Below, piece after piece: positions 21,101-34,349 of a stretch of 64,000 nucleotides of DNA (positions are counted from its first letter, which is position 1; each line of letters opens with the position of its first letter). The DNA lies in the NCBI GenBank assembly GCA_033239525.1, contig BSYO01000023.1:12974158-13038157 (forward strand). Reading direction: 5' to 3'. Position numbers and translations under genes: made by a program. A model generated the notes under the pieces. It was not told the origin of the DNA, did not search any database, and saw only the letters and a list, made by a program, of their open reading frames with translations. This DNA is from Nepenthes gracilis (Eukaryota > Streptophyta > Magnoliopsida > Caryophyllales > Nepenthaceae).

Positions 21101-24100
21101 TCTTGGCTACGTTAGGCTGAACTAGTCACTTTCACCCCAGGTCTTGTCTGGGGCAAAGATTATTTGAGTCTAAATTTTTGACTGTATCTGACCATAATAT
21201 TGATATATGTTGATAAAATCTTTTAAAATTTTGAATTTGTCAAATTAGATTGGTTGGACGGTTCGATTTTGATTATGACTAGTTGGAGATTAGCTCAATC
21301 CGGGAGGGCAGCCTCTTCATGTAGAGACATTTTGATATCAAACTGTGGCACCCAGAGTAGCAAATTACTCCCAACGACGTGGAATGCCACCCATCTCAAA
21401 AAATATTATGAATAACCCCAAGCCGGGTTGAGGTAGATATAATGTACATCACTAAGAATGCTTGTAAGTGTGTTCGGTCTTATTAAAACATAGTAGTTGT
21501 GCATTTACTCTTTGTTTGTCCATATGAATGCTTGAATATTGTTGCATGTAAGATTACAAGGTTTAGACTGCCCCTAAGTCGGATGAAAATGTTACACTTG
21601 TTGACCACCTAAGTAGAAAGTGAAACCTTGGCCCCTATTACTTAGCAACTTGCGTGTTGTAATACAACATGGTTGAGGGGCTTGCGGATGAAAAGTCGGA
21701 CCTCCCTAAGTGGGTGGCCATAAAAAACCCTAGGGGGTTTTTCAGCATGCGTACAATGATCTCCCTTGGAGGGATAAGTACCATCAGTCGACAATAATCG
21801 GCGAATCAGGATTGATGCGCCAAAGCGATGACGTCCCTCCAGCAGGGGCCGAGCACCTAAAGACCTTGCATGAGCAAAGACTTCGCCAAAGCTCGGCGAC
21901 TATGGTCATGAAACCCAACCATCCCTAGCAAGGCTCATCCACAGACGTGCGGCGACATCCACTTGCTGGAAAGAGCACCTACCTATAAACTTGCGTGCCA
22001 TGACTTCCTTCCGAAGGAATGAGCACGGTCAGACCTTTGCGTCCTTGTAGAGTCCAATGACAATGGCGGCTACGCTTAACCGGCAAACGAATTTCCCTCG
22101 CGCCATGACCTCTTCCTGACAGGAGTGGGTGCGACAGAGCAGAAGGGCAAAAAAAAAATGGAAGAAGAGAAAAAGAGGGGCCAATCAAACGATCAGACGT
22201 TAGTAACAGCCATGCCAAACCAAAGAATTGAGAGACCCGTACCTCAATGGGGCCTCTCTCTCTACGGAGAGATGATCCACTAGGACCCCAGGGCAGGGGG
22301 CTAATAAAGGAGCTCCATATGGTGCCAATGTGGTGACAAGACTCAGAGCTAGGAGTGAGAGGAGTGCGTTCCGTGGAACTATAGGGACAACAGGAAACTT
22401 TTCCAGACCCATGCCTCCCAACAAAGGAGGCATTATCGCCCCAATAGCTTTAGCTCTCAGCTCGTATCCTACCGGCCCCTCAATAGTTGGGCCATCATGT
22501 TGAGGTCACCTTTTCCCCAGCTTTAGCCTCCCATGGGGAGCCAACCAAAAGGGGGAATATGGCTTGACCCCACTGACTAGCTTGTGTGAAGGATCACAAG
22601 AGGTCGCCTTTTTTCGTTTCCTTTTGGTCCGGTGGAGAGGCATCTCGGCAACCTATTCATTACCCTGCTCCGCTCTCATCTCCCATCCGACTCCAACCAG
22701 CCGCTTCCAGGGGGTCCAATGAGTGGTGAGGTTCACTTCTCCAGTATGCTCTTCGACCAACTTGGTCAACTAAACGACTCTCCGCTCCACCTCATTTAGA
22801 GCAATCGTGGCGGGTAATAATGCCCTGACGCGTTGATCATCAAGGTGAGGCGGGCAAGTCGCCTTCGAACAATGGAAAATGCACCCGGCTCGGCCAAGCG
22901 CTTGGGACCAACCCTCGCCAATGGGATTGTTAGCACTCCAAGACACCAGAAGCCGCCTGGCAAAGAGCAGCATTTAGGCTTCTCAACTTCCTCCTGCTCC
23001 AACTAATGACTGTGTAGGCTCCATGCCAGCTCAAAACTTGCACACCCATTGACTAGTGAAGGTAGTTTATAGAACCGGGCGAGGAGACCTCTCTAGTTAT
23101 TGTCGAGAAGGGAGAGGGATGGCATCAAACGATCAGTGGTGCTGGCTCCCACATGCCACCAGATTTAGAGAATTGCCACAAACCACGATGGAGGCAGCGA
23201 ACCAAATCTTACCACACAACGGGTTTGTGAGATGCCTAGGGAATGAACATTCAGGCAGTAGCGTCCCAATGAACATGTTGGGAGTCGACGAGTTAGCCCT
23301 CCTAGCATAACGATCAGCGGGAGTCAACTAGTCAGACCTCCTGCTGGGAGTTGAACTTGCCGGGAATGGCATCGAACGATCAACGGTGCTAGCCCTTGAA
23401 CGCCACCAGATTTAGAGAATCGCCACAAACCACGATGGAGATGGTGAACCGAATATTGCTTTACTGCACAACGGATCCGTGAGATGCCTAGGGAAGGAAC
23501 ATTCAAGCAGTAGTATCCCATCAATGAACATGCTGGGAATCGACGAGTCAGGCCTCCTAGTATGGAGGGCTAATGATGGGTCCAGCATGTCTAGGGCCAG
23601 CCCAACTCCCGAGCCAACCGGCAAGCACTCGAGACATGGTCCAGGAAGCGCAATACAGTAGAAGAAGGGTCATGACAACAGCGGCCCATCGCGCCGCCCA
23701 CCGATCCAAAGGCCCAAACGGCTCCGCAAGTGAGCACGCAGGTTGACCGAAACTATCCCATCAATATTAGGCGACCGAGCAGCATGCAACGTAGAACCAT
23801 GATGACCCCATCTGTACCAATTATTGGCAATCTTGACCCCACAACGTGAAAGGTCACCTACCCAGTGCAGTCACGCCAGCTACCTTGACGACGCAATAAA
23901 TGTCAACGACAATTCTGTTGACACAGTGTATCGTCCCTAGGAGATGAGCCTAGCCTTCCGCTGTCTCCACGAAAGCAATGATTGCTAGGATTGCTTCACG
24001 CAAGCACAATAAGACGTCGTGAGCCACCTACCCCAAGGCTGCTAGCGTCAACTGTGGAGTTCTAGTGGGAGCACGCTAACTCCTACTCTATATGTATCCC

Positions 24101-24460
24101 TTTAATCCTGCAGAGGGGGAGAGAGGAACCAATTTGAAAGAATTCCTAGCGCTTTCACCTCTCAAAAGCATCCGCTCACTCTTCAATTCATCCCGTTGAT
24201 GAGAGCCTCACAGTCAGCCACTCTAACCAAGTGCACCCCCCATCAAGCTGCTTTGCCTACAAATGTCTGCTCCTCTATTAGCCACATCATTACCGTGCGC
24301 ACACATCGAAGCCTGTCCTCCAAGCTACACTTAATCCCCACGCTATGTGCCTCTTTGCATATTTACTACATTCCTCCTATCTTTCTCTCATCGTAGAAAA
24401 GTATATGACTTGAGTATCGGAAAATATATTAACGAGCAAGTTTTTGCCATCATCTAACCT
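21101..24460 (+). mobile_element. GC-rich repeat unit, probable retroelement remnant
   Basis: The base composition changes sharply against both neighbours. There is no long open frame and no recognised protein motif. The right part looks like an LTR read on the plus strand: a TATA-like CTATATGTATCCC at about 24,090, a leader with CT runs, and GACTTGAGTATCGGA at about 24,408, close to the GACTTGAGCGTCGGAG word seen near the U5 of many plant gypsy LTRs. A TG start such as TGTGGCACCCAGAG at 21344 is possible, but no matching end or target duplication was found. Confidence 0.4.
23117..23566 (+). repeat. 247-bp tandem duplication in the GC-rich unit
   Basis: Positions 23117-23310 and 23364-23566 are diverged copies 247 bases apart. 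Shared words include GCCACCAGATTTAGAGAAT, GCCACAAACCACGATGGAG, GTGAGATGCCTAGGGAA and GGAACATTCA/GAACATTCAGGCAGTAG. The copies differ at roughly one base in eight. Confidence 0.8.
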
Positions 24461-25200
24461 CTCATATATTTATTGTGTTGTGCAGGATTAAAGTTAGAAG
24501 CAACGAGAACCGAATCGATTTTAATTCAACCCATCAAGAAAGATTAAGTAACTCCCTAACTCGTTCAACAATTCGAATCTAAGGACGTATCAGTTAGCCA
24601 AATGAGAAAAATGAGCTTGTTGTGCTTAGATTAGCTTTGTTTAGGGCTTGGTATCATAATCTTGTATATAATTTTCATTCAATATTTATTGTATATTTAT
24701 ACATTGATGGTTTGAATGACATCAATTAAAAAATAGGTAATCTAAAACCGAATTAAAACTCAATAAATTTTTAATATATTGACCCAAAATCGAACTAAAC
24801 GGTTCAATTATCCTATTTTCAGTTCAACTTTTTTTTATTTCAAATCAATTCATTCAATTAATTGTGTTTTAAACACCCCTAATAACTTCCCTTTTCTCAT
24901 TCTATATTTAAATATGGTCATCCATAAACATTATAGCAAATATTATGTGTTGCATATGCACATCGTAAGCAATCATGCCAAAAACTATCAGCCATGTGGG
25001 CTCTGCTTGTTGGCGGAAAATATGATCTTGAAAAATATTTTATGTTATTTATAAAAATTATTTTCAATGAGTATTTTTTCATCAATATATCTTCAATATT
25101 TATTATATATATATAAAAATAGATTATTAAACAAATCAATCAATTACAAATTGATGGACACAGCCAAAAAGGGTATGCCCAAATGACAATAGTTCAATGG
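24461..25200. other. Spacer without recognised gene
   Basis: AT-rich. Positions 24,540-24,600 (AACTCCCTAACTCG...) resemble 25,855-25,890 (AAACTCTCTAATTCG...), which suggests the flanks belong to one repeat family. No coding signal. Confidence 0.35.
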
Positions 25201-25269
25201 AAGACGCCTTTGAGCCTTTCAAGCAAATAGTGCAATATATAAACCAAATGGTACGATTTGAATAATAAA

Positions 25270-25830
25270 ATATTAAACAATTTTTATGAGTTGCCTAAAT
25301 GACTAGATATAGGCAGCACTAAGTCGATCTAATGATTGAAAGTCAGGCATTCTTACCATTAAGTTGAGGCAATTGTTACATATACGGGTAACGTCCCTCG
25401 CCATTAAAATGAAGCGGCACATACCCATGCATTGGTTGCAGATGCTAATCAACCAAATAACACCTCTCATTATAAATACAATTGTTTTTCTCAAAGAGAG
25501 AGGAAGAACAACTTCAAGAACGAACAAAAAAGAGAGATAATATCGGTAAAAAATGATGATAAAAGTGAGACACCTCAACACTTCACCAATCAAGTACACA
25601 AATAATTAAGCCACTCTAATAGTTGAGTGCACAAAAAGGAGTATCACCCTCTAAATGAATACTCATCCTCATTCATTCAACATTCTCGCATACATTTTTT
25701 TATTTGTGTAGAAAGATTTTTAATTTGAGCGTCAAAAGATATATCGAGGAGTGAGTCTTATATTTCTCGTGTATCTTATTTATTCTATTGTAGTATATAC
25801 AATCCAAATTTAAAATTATAAATATCGGAC
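25270..25830 (+). mobile_element. LTR-like fragment (plus orientation)
   Basis: Contains a TATA-like TTATAAATACAATTG at about 25,470, a purine/CT leader, and AATTTGAGCGTCAAAAG at about 25,718, the U5-type word also seen at 24,408. No partner repeat or target duplication was found, so it is a solo LTR or a fragment. Limits are approximate. Confidence 0.4.
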
Positions 25831-26194
25831 CCGTTTTCAATTCGAATGACTAAGCAAGTCAAGAAAACTCTCTAATTCGTATAATAAGCAAAACCCTCAA
25901 GATGCATCATCACTGATGGTATTTTCAATTATTGAAAGTGATATTTTCTATTATGTTGATTTGTTATGCCTGAAAAAACAGATTTTAATTGGTCATCAAT
26001 GTGGTGATATTTTAGCTAGCGATAAAGGTGGGAGCTTTGCTGGCAACCATTGGCCAAAGTTGGACTCCATTTTTGGGTACAAGCTTTTGCCAATGGATAT
26101 GATTTTGATTGCATTAAAGCGATAATATTTAATTATTTTTAAAATATTATAATATGTATGTTATTTATTTATTTATAATTTTTTTTAAAAAATA

Positions 26195-26455
26195 GCATCC
26201 CCAATTCGGAGAGCGGTGGGTTATTATCATGATATACATGATGGAGATAACTACTTGCATCATTCATTCAGGTCTTGTCGATTCATTGGGGAATCTAATC
26301 TGAATTAATGATCTCACACACTATTTTAAGTTTGACTTTTTTTTTCTCCAAATAAATGAGGCATAGTGAAAGGCTAGTATGGTGTACAAGTGACACATAG
26401 TTCTAAGTTGACTTTGTTCTTTTAAATAAAGCATAGTAAAAAGCTCCCAAGGAGA
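26195..26455. repeat. About 265-bp dispersed repeat, copy 1
   Basis: Matches 29293-29560 in the same orientation: GGTTATTATCATGATATAC against GGTTATCATGATATATG, TTCAGGTCTTGTCGATTCAT against TTCAAGTCTTGTCAATTCAT, and GCTAGTATGGTGTACAAGTGA against GCTAGTATGGTGTGCAAGTGA. Inside each copy the AAGTTGACTT...AAATAAAGCATAGTAAAAAGCT module occurs twice. No inverted ends seen. Confidence 0.7.
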
Positions 26456-26479
26456 AGCAAAATTATTAAGTATGAATTT

Positions 26480-28400
26480 TAAAATATTTTTAATAATAAG
26501 TAATTAAATTAAATTAATAAAATTATCTAAATTAATTGATATTTCTAATAAAATTAAATATCTAATTAGAATAAGTTAGACTAAATGATATCTGATTAGT
26601 ACTTGACTTACGCATATGTATATTTTGGATAGCAATATCGTATTTTAGGGAGACATTTGATACATTTGTATGTATTTTAGACAAATTAGTCATACCTAAT
26701 GTGTATTTAATTAGCATACGTGTATATTTTAGATAAAATATTGACTCTTGATGCACTCCTAAAGGATACTCGTGCATGGTATGAATTTTGCATTGATGCC
26801 TAACATACGTCTAACCAACGTATATTTGTTAATTTTTTATAAATAGATTTCTTGGTTATTTTTTGTTATTTTTTATATAATCTTGAGAGAAGAGAGAGAG
26901 AAGAGAAAAAGAAAGAGAAAAAGAGAGAAGGAAGAAAAATGATAAACTAGTTGAAGTTTAGGAGATCCTTGCTACTAAATTCAAGTGAAAGATAAGTGTA
27001 TTTAAACTAATTTTCTTTTATTGCTAGTCTTTTTTAATATCTTTGAGTATTTATTATTTTAAAAATTTATATATATGATATTTTTATACATAAAATGTTA
27101 GTATCTTGTGTGTATGTCATCTCATTCTCTTTTCATGAAAGTTTTATGAAGTATATATCTTCATTCCATATACATTATCTTAAAATATTAGATTTTTGTA
27201 ATATTTCTCTTACATGTCTTTCATTGTCAATTATATGCTTTTACATGCCTTAAATTTTTATCTAACTGTTCATATATATATTATAATTGAAATGAATGGA
27301 TGAAATTACATTAATTATATCGATTTCTTATAATTTATATAATCAATAATTTTTATATATTTATAAATTATGTAATATAGTTCTTGTATACTTTTAAGAT
27401 ACATATTAAAGTTCTTGCATGATTTATAATTTACTGAATATCATATATTTGAAAAATTAAGAAAGAAAATTGTAAATAAATTTGATGATGAACGTATATT
27501 CTTTGATATGAAAAAAATTTAAGAATATATTCGTATTTGAGTAAATTTTTCAATTTGATTGTATATGAATCATTGCAGAGAGTTAACGAAATATATTCGT
27601 ATATGTCTTATTATATTATTAATAAATTAAAGGTTGCACATATCATTTGCGGGTCATAAAAGCAGTGTTTGATATTATCTATAGAGTTATATGTACACAA
27701 TCCACCTACGAATTTTAAATAGTAGCGTATGATATTTAATTATATAAAAATAATTATAATTTGAGTTTTAATATTCACAATTTGCTGATGAGATCATTAT
27801 CGATCCATAGTCTCTTGTATTTTTGCTTGATTTGAATATATTTTTGGTACATATATAATTTTATATAATTGAATTTCAGTTTTAAAATTATACACGATGA
27901 AATTATGAAATGATATTATTAATTTTTCAAGTTTTGATTACATTATATTTCAATTTGTTCTTTGATATATATGTCAACATGAAAGTTTTATATACATATA
28001 TATTTTATTGAATAATTGACTCATTCTTATTTTTATTTTACTAATATTTTAAATTAGAAGATCTGGTGCTTTTTTGGAGGTGATCAAATCAAAGGATAGC
28101 TATTTGGGGATTAGGCTTAGGATTTTAGATCAATATATATAATGTTATTTGGGGAAAAGAGAGAGAGAGAGTAGTTTTAAGTTTATAATTTTTTTTAAAA
28201 TTGTTAAATTTAGTATTTTGGTAGCGATGATGTATGATAGCGGCATTTGAGTTTGATTTCGATTTTCTTTTTTATAGTTAGTTAAATTATGATTTCAATT
28301 ACTCTAATGTTAGTAGAAATATTTTTTTTTATACATAGTTTGAGATTTTATACTGTCAGTGTTCAAAATTATTTTCAAGTGTGTTATTTGGTTCTTGTGA
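26480..28400. other. AT-rich DNA with a GA-rich run, no gene
   Basis: Positions 26,885-26,938 hold an irregular (GA)n run about 50 bases after a TATA-like TTATAAATAGA at 26,836, a layout seen in LTRs. The rest is AT-rich with no open frame of note. A second short (GA)n lies near 28,157. Confidence 0.35.
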
Positions 28401-28439
28401 TATAAATCTAATGTGACCTTGGATTCGAATGATTGTACG

Positions 28440-29065
28440 GATTAGGGAGCTAAATATTGGTTTGTCTGGTCCATTTGATTTGAAATGGGTCTGGTCTTCG
28501 TAAGTTTTGAATTTGGGTCCGGTGTAACATAATAAATAAACGGTCAAAGAATTAGTGGGACTCACTCCTCGATATATCCTCCAATACTCAAATTAATCGT
28601 CCTTCTTTGCTGAAAGAGAAAAAGATGATACAAAATGAGAGTGTTATTATTTATATGAACGGTCATTAGAGGGGTGCACTTGATGGAAAGCTTCTTAAGG
28701 AGAAAAAGATATGCTTAAAGTAAAGCATCTTAGAATTGTCATTCGTTTATTCTTTTGGGTGCCCGTCCTCCTCCTTCTGTTGGGAATGTGAGATATATAT
28801 AGAGTTAAAGGATGATTAATTCCTCTGTCAACTGCTCATGGAACTGTTCGAATGGATAAGTGGATACCGTTTGGCCGACGGTTCTCGACCAACAATTGAT
28901 TGTATTGAGCTATTCAGATAAGAGAAGGAAAATTGTCTATTCCGGTCGATTAGAGTTGGTACCCACACGGGAAGTAGGCTATCATGACTGGACCGACAGA
29001 CTCATTCGTCTGCTTTGGACTATATGGGTTAATGGGACCTTATTCAATTATTGGTTTAATCCTTA
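28440..29065 (-). mobile_element. LTR-like fragment (minus orientation)
   Basis: Contains GGGACTCACTCCTCGATATAT and CCTCCAATACTCAAATTAATC at 28,558-28,600, the reverse complement of the TTGAGCGTTGGAGG-type word near the U5 of gypsy LTRs. The same order occurs in the Tat LTRs and at 39,360-39,420. No partner or target duplication was found. Confidence 0.4.
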
Positions 29066-29292
29066 ATAAACTTTTCTCTTGAACCGGTGATAACTATACT
29101 CATCAAAATTAGTATTTTATTGCGAGTTATTTGTTGATATTTAATTTTTATATTTATATCTCGATATTTTTTTAAAAAATTTATGTATAAAATTAACAGT
29201 TAAATTTTAAATATTAAGAATAAATTTGATTTAAGCTAATCATAAATTAAGATTTATATAATTAGATTGCAGGATCGATAGCGGGACAAGGA

Positions 29293-29560
29293 TTTCCCAA
29301 TTTAGAAGGGGATAGATGGTTATCATGATATATGTGATGGTGATAATCGCTTGCATAATTCATTCAAGTCTTGTCAATTCATCGTGGTTTCTCATATGAA
29401 TTGATTATCTTACAGTTTTAAGTTGACTTCCTTTTAAAATAAATGATGCATTGTAAAAAGCTAGTATGGTGTGCAAGTGATGTCAATTTTTTCAAGTCAT
29501 ATACTATCTTAGGTCGGCCTTTTTATTTTTAAATGAAGCATAATAAAAGCTCATATGGTG
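29293..29560. repeat. About 265-bp dispersed repeat, copy 2
   Basis: Direct-repeat partner of 26195-26455, about 3.1 kb away, with the same internal two-fold module. The pair could be a MITE family, the ends of an old element, or the scars of a segmental duplication. Confidence 0.7.
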
Positions 29561-30141
29561 TACACAATTAGTAATATACACTAATATGAATACTACAAAA
29601 TTAGTAATTATATGAATAAATTAAAAAGTAAACATGATTTACTAAATAACGAATAACATGATACAATAAGTATACAGTCCAACAACAATATAACCTTTAT
29701 AACTCACTAAATGGGGTCCGTTAAATGAATATATTTTTATTATTTCATTAGATTTAGTATAACATCATCCAATATATAATAATTTTAAAAAAAATTTTAT
29801 CATATCATTTTAAATTCAATTAGATTATGTTTTAGTACTTGTGCTTCATTTGTCTTTCTTTTTAGATATTTGAATTACTTTAAATATTCTTTAATTATCT
29901 TATCTTTAATGAGTACAATTTCTAAATGACACAATACACAATTTTTTTTTATTAACAAGTCATATTCTTATGACAAAATAAGACATATAACTGGTAATTA
30001 CGATACGATAAGATATATTGTTTATAATATGTGGCCCATTATAGAATAATACATTTCTAATAAAAGAAGAAACACAAAATTCAACACGATTAATTAATGT
30101 TATAAGCATATTGACCCATTAGCAACAAAACTATTCCATAT

Positions 30142-31485
30142 TGAGATAAATTGGGTAGTACAATGTAGACAGTTGAAGGTATGGAAGGATATATTACACA
30201 AATATTTCGTACACATAAATAATATTTACTTCTATATATTATTAATATGAAATAACAAACCTATTTATTCGATATTACTAATAATAGTAATAAATAAAGT
30301 GTATAAAATAAAATAACACAAGATACATTATCAAAAGAAAACCTTAAGAACGAAATAGTATTTGATTAGGATTCTCTGTGTTTCACAAATTAATCAAAAT
30401 AAATTCATTATAAAAAAATTAATTTATAAATTAGGTAATATAGATATTCTAACTCTCAATAGACTTACTTTTGACGATTGATCCTTATCGAAGAATTCAT
30501 CGAATTTGCTCCTTAACAATGAAACCAGATACCTTATATTTTGCTCTTTGATTTTATTCACTATATCGGGAATGTCCAGTATTTTTAAAAATCTAGGATC
30601 CAGGCCATCAATAAAACTTTAAAGACACATGGGTTTGAAACAACTACTTGATAATGGTAGAAGGATTTTAGAATAAGAAAACCTGATTTTTTAGATTACA
30701 AATGATGAAAAAAGTTTTCTCCTTGTTTTCCTTACTTTTCTAACTCTCATTCTCTTCTATATTTACTTGGGTGTTAGTTAGGTTAAAAAAATGAGGGCAT
30801 TTATAAATTTGGCTGAAAACTAAAGCTCAAAAAGCAAAATTGACGAAATTCTTTCACTAGTAATTAAACGCCGGCTTGAATGCGAAGACTTAAATGCTAG
30901 TACACATGAGTACAATTCATGTGTGTTTTATACATGGAATTATCATTATTTACGCACGTGCACCTCTCATACGTGTATTATGCTAGAGGTTGCTACTATG
31001 TGCACATTTTTGCCCTTCTTGTATGTCTTGTGTGGAGCAATTGAGAAGTGTGTATGATAGCCCTTTAGGCATCTCTTATGTGTGGAACCATATTACTAAA
31101 TGTGCATGTGCGTTTTTATTCATCCAATCCTTTCCATCTTTATCACAATTGTTCACTATCACAAACTCGGACCAAAATATATCTAAGTCACATCAACAAA
31201 AAAGTACAACAATAATCAATAAATCTTAAATCTGGGTGTAATAAACAAATAAATCGTAAAATTTTATTATTCAATAATAATAATGAACAGAACCTAAAAA
31301 TCACAATTGACTACAAATAAAAAGATTCAAATATAATTTAATAAAGAATAAATTTTATTACAAAAATAAGCTAATTAATAGAAACAATTGTCTTACTTTG
31401 ATAATTTGTAACAAAATCACTTACAAAATATAAATAAAAGTAAATTCTAATTACCAACATATTATAACTTGTTACTTAATAAACA
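30142..31485 (-). repeat. 3' LTR of the copia element
   Basis: Direct-repeat partner of 36124-37092. It is longer, mainly because of extra sequence between about 30,720 and 31,250. Divergence is high, with A/T-run slippage throughout. Confidence 0.68.
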
Positions 31486-34349
31486 TACAAACCCTAATTA
31501 ACTATGCATGATACTGATAACATATATATAAGAGTATGTTTCCATGCAAAACAAATATTACTAGAAAAATATTCATGATATATCAAACATTATTAGGATG
31601 AAAACTATAGAGCACAATACATCATACGAAGATGCTAACATTATAACAACTAGTAGCATAATTAGTAATAAAATATAGTACAATGTCTCTCGTCAAAAAA
31701 TATAGTAATACATCCCTTGAATCTATCATCTAGTCTCATATATCACAGATCTTCCCCATCAACAGCATGCATCTCCCTTATTTGACACAAATTGTCGAGG
31801 GTTGACAACCTAAGAGTCAAGCTCTTCAGCAATTTTCACAAGATTGCTGTGCATCACTCATCTCATATGCAAGTCCTAACAATCATCCCTATGCTTAAGA
31901 CAAGTCATCTTGGTCTAGAGATCTTTAACACTAATATAGAGATTTGCTTGAGAGGCAATGACCTATTTCATCTGTTGTTACAAGCTTGTCTAAAACTCAA
32001 ACTGAGATGAGGACATCTGCTCCATCTAAAGCTATAAGTTTGTCCAACATTTTGACTGAGATGAGGCATCTGCTCCATTTGAATGAACATGCGGCATAAG
32101 AGGTCCATAATGGAATTAGAAGAGTCAGGATAAGTATGGGAGAGACCTCAATTTGACTTATTGGCAGAAGGAGGATGCATAGAGTCCTCGTGAGGAGGGA
32201 TGTAGCCTGGTGTTTGTGATCAACTCTAAGCATAAGTGACTATACTAATATATTGTCTAATAGAGACATAGGAGGTACAATCGACATGTGGATAGTGATA
32301 AAAAATAAAAAGTGCTAGATGAGACAGCCATAAGGCAACTGTGTCATTGGTTGAATATTTTCAAATACGTCTTTGAACCGGTGAGATAATGCATGAGATG
32401 TCTATCGCATTACTTCAAAGAACAACATATAGAAATAAAACTCTAGATAATAGAGTGGTCAAGATAAGATACTAGAAAGATGTTGGTACTCCAAATGTGG
32501 GAAAGGGCATAGTAATTAGTCAATAATGTACTCATCCTTACTGTATGGCCATCATAGTGATAAGGATGTTGCAATAGATGGGAGAAGACAATGAAAGTAG
32601 ATAAGATCGTTTCCTCATAGTAAGGATAATTTGGAGATTAATAGTGAAAAGAGTAATAAGGTATTGAATTACTTTAGAAGTGAATCAAATAGTCTAACCT
32701 AGAATGAAGATAGAAAAATAGATGTGATTTAGACAAATATGGTGAGATTTTTAGTAAAATTGTTAGACTAGAGGAATTAAATGAAACGACAAATTGATAA
32801 CCAGATGAGCCCATTCCTTAGAGATTATTATATGATATATGGGTCTCTAGTCGTAAAGCTAGGCAAATAACGTTCAACAACATTGCTATTCCAGAATCTC
32901 TAATAAATAGCTCTCGAGTCACATATTTGTTGTCTTAGAGTGCTTCCCTTTCTTTTTACAACTGATTTTGTAGCTATTTATTACAAAATATAACAAACCA
33001 CCTCAAAAAAAAGCTAAACAGTACATAATTTAAAATTAATAGAATAGACCATAGAAAAAAATAAACTCATTGTTGGCGTTTGAATGCCATTCGAACAACT
33101 TCCCAACGCTGAGATCATAAAGACACAAATTGGCCTAAAAAATCGTAGATTTGGATAAATTGGTAAGGGATATGATGAATAACTTGTTCCTAAAGATGAT
33201 TCTAGCATTGTTTTGATGAAATGATGCATAATAATTAAACAATAATGGAAAATTGTCAAGATACATACATATATATATTGAGAGAGAGAGAGAGAGGTAG
33301 ATCCACTTGAATAGGAGGTAAACTCATGAATTTCGCAAGAGATTTGAGGGGGAGGGGGAAGAGTTAGAATCAAAGGAGAAAAGAGAAGTCCTACTGTGGA
33401 GGAGCTCATATTTCATAGTATTATTTGTTCATGAGTCCTAGTTGGTAATCTAACAATAATTTTAAATTTTTTCTCAGAGGTGTTTTTTTAGTTTAATTTT
33501 AATTAGTTTAAGATCAATTTAATTTCAAGTAGTCCAAATATGCTTAAAACTTTCGGCTTGATACACATAAAAATGGCTAGGGTCTCAATTAATAAAATAT
33601 GTTGGGTATAATGAATATATATATATATTAAGGTATAACAAATTTCTTTTATGAAAATACAAAAACGAAATGAATGAATAAAGTCATATCTTATTAAATA
33701 CATGATAAACTATTCATCTCCAAATAAAATTTAAATTAATTACCTATCGTTAACTTTTTTATCAAAATTATTTCAATAGATAATTTTTGTTTTCTTATTT
33801 TTTATTTGAAAACAAAATATGTATGCATGCTCTTATTCTAAATGTACTCTAATCACTTGTAAATAGCACACGATACCTTAGTTTTAGAAGCTAAGTCCTT
33901 CTTGATCCAAGCCCATTTTTCTAAGGAATGGGTTGGCTTTAGGGAGTATACATAGGATAAATCGGACTCATTTTTTTAAGATCACATTTGAACATAATAG
34001 TCAAATTCGATACAATCTTTATTAAACGTTATACCTCATGTGTAAGCTTCACCTCTACGGAGGATCTACTTTTTAACTTTTGAGAAGAAGGCTTATGGCA
34101 ATGGATCAAATGTAGTCATGTGGCTGCATAAATAGCATGTAGGAACAAATCTTGAAGAGAAGTAAGATAATAGAGAAAGTAATCTAATCATCATCCTAGA
34201 AGAAATAATATGAGATTGTCTAGTTTAACGTTCAGAGTTATTGGATATCTTCCTAGAATTCACATAAGTTGACAACCTCTTCTACTCACCATTACTAGCT
34301 CAAATCCTTATATTCAAGCTATATTTAGGTTTACTAGAAAAAGTAAATG
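31486..34349. other. Internal copia region without recognisable pol
   Basis: A few 70-130-codon frames exist on either strand but none shows integrase, reverse transcriptase or RNase H motifs. A (GA)n run lies at 33,281-33,296. Either pol has decayed completely or the element was a gag-only non-autonomous type. Confidence 0.4.
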
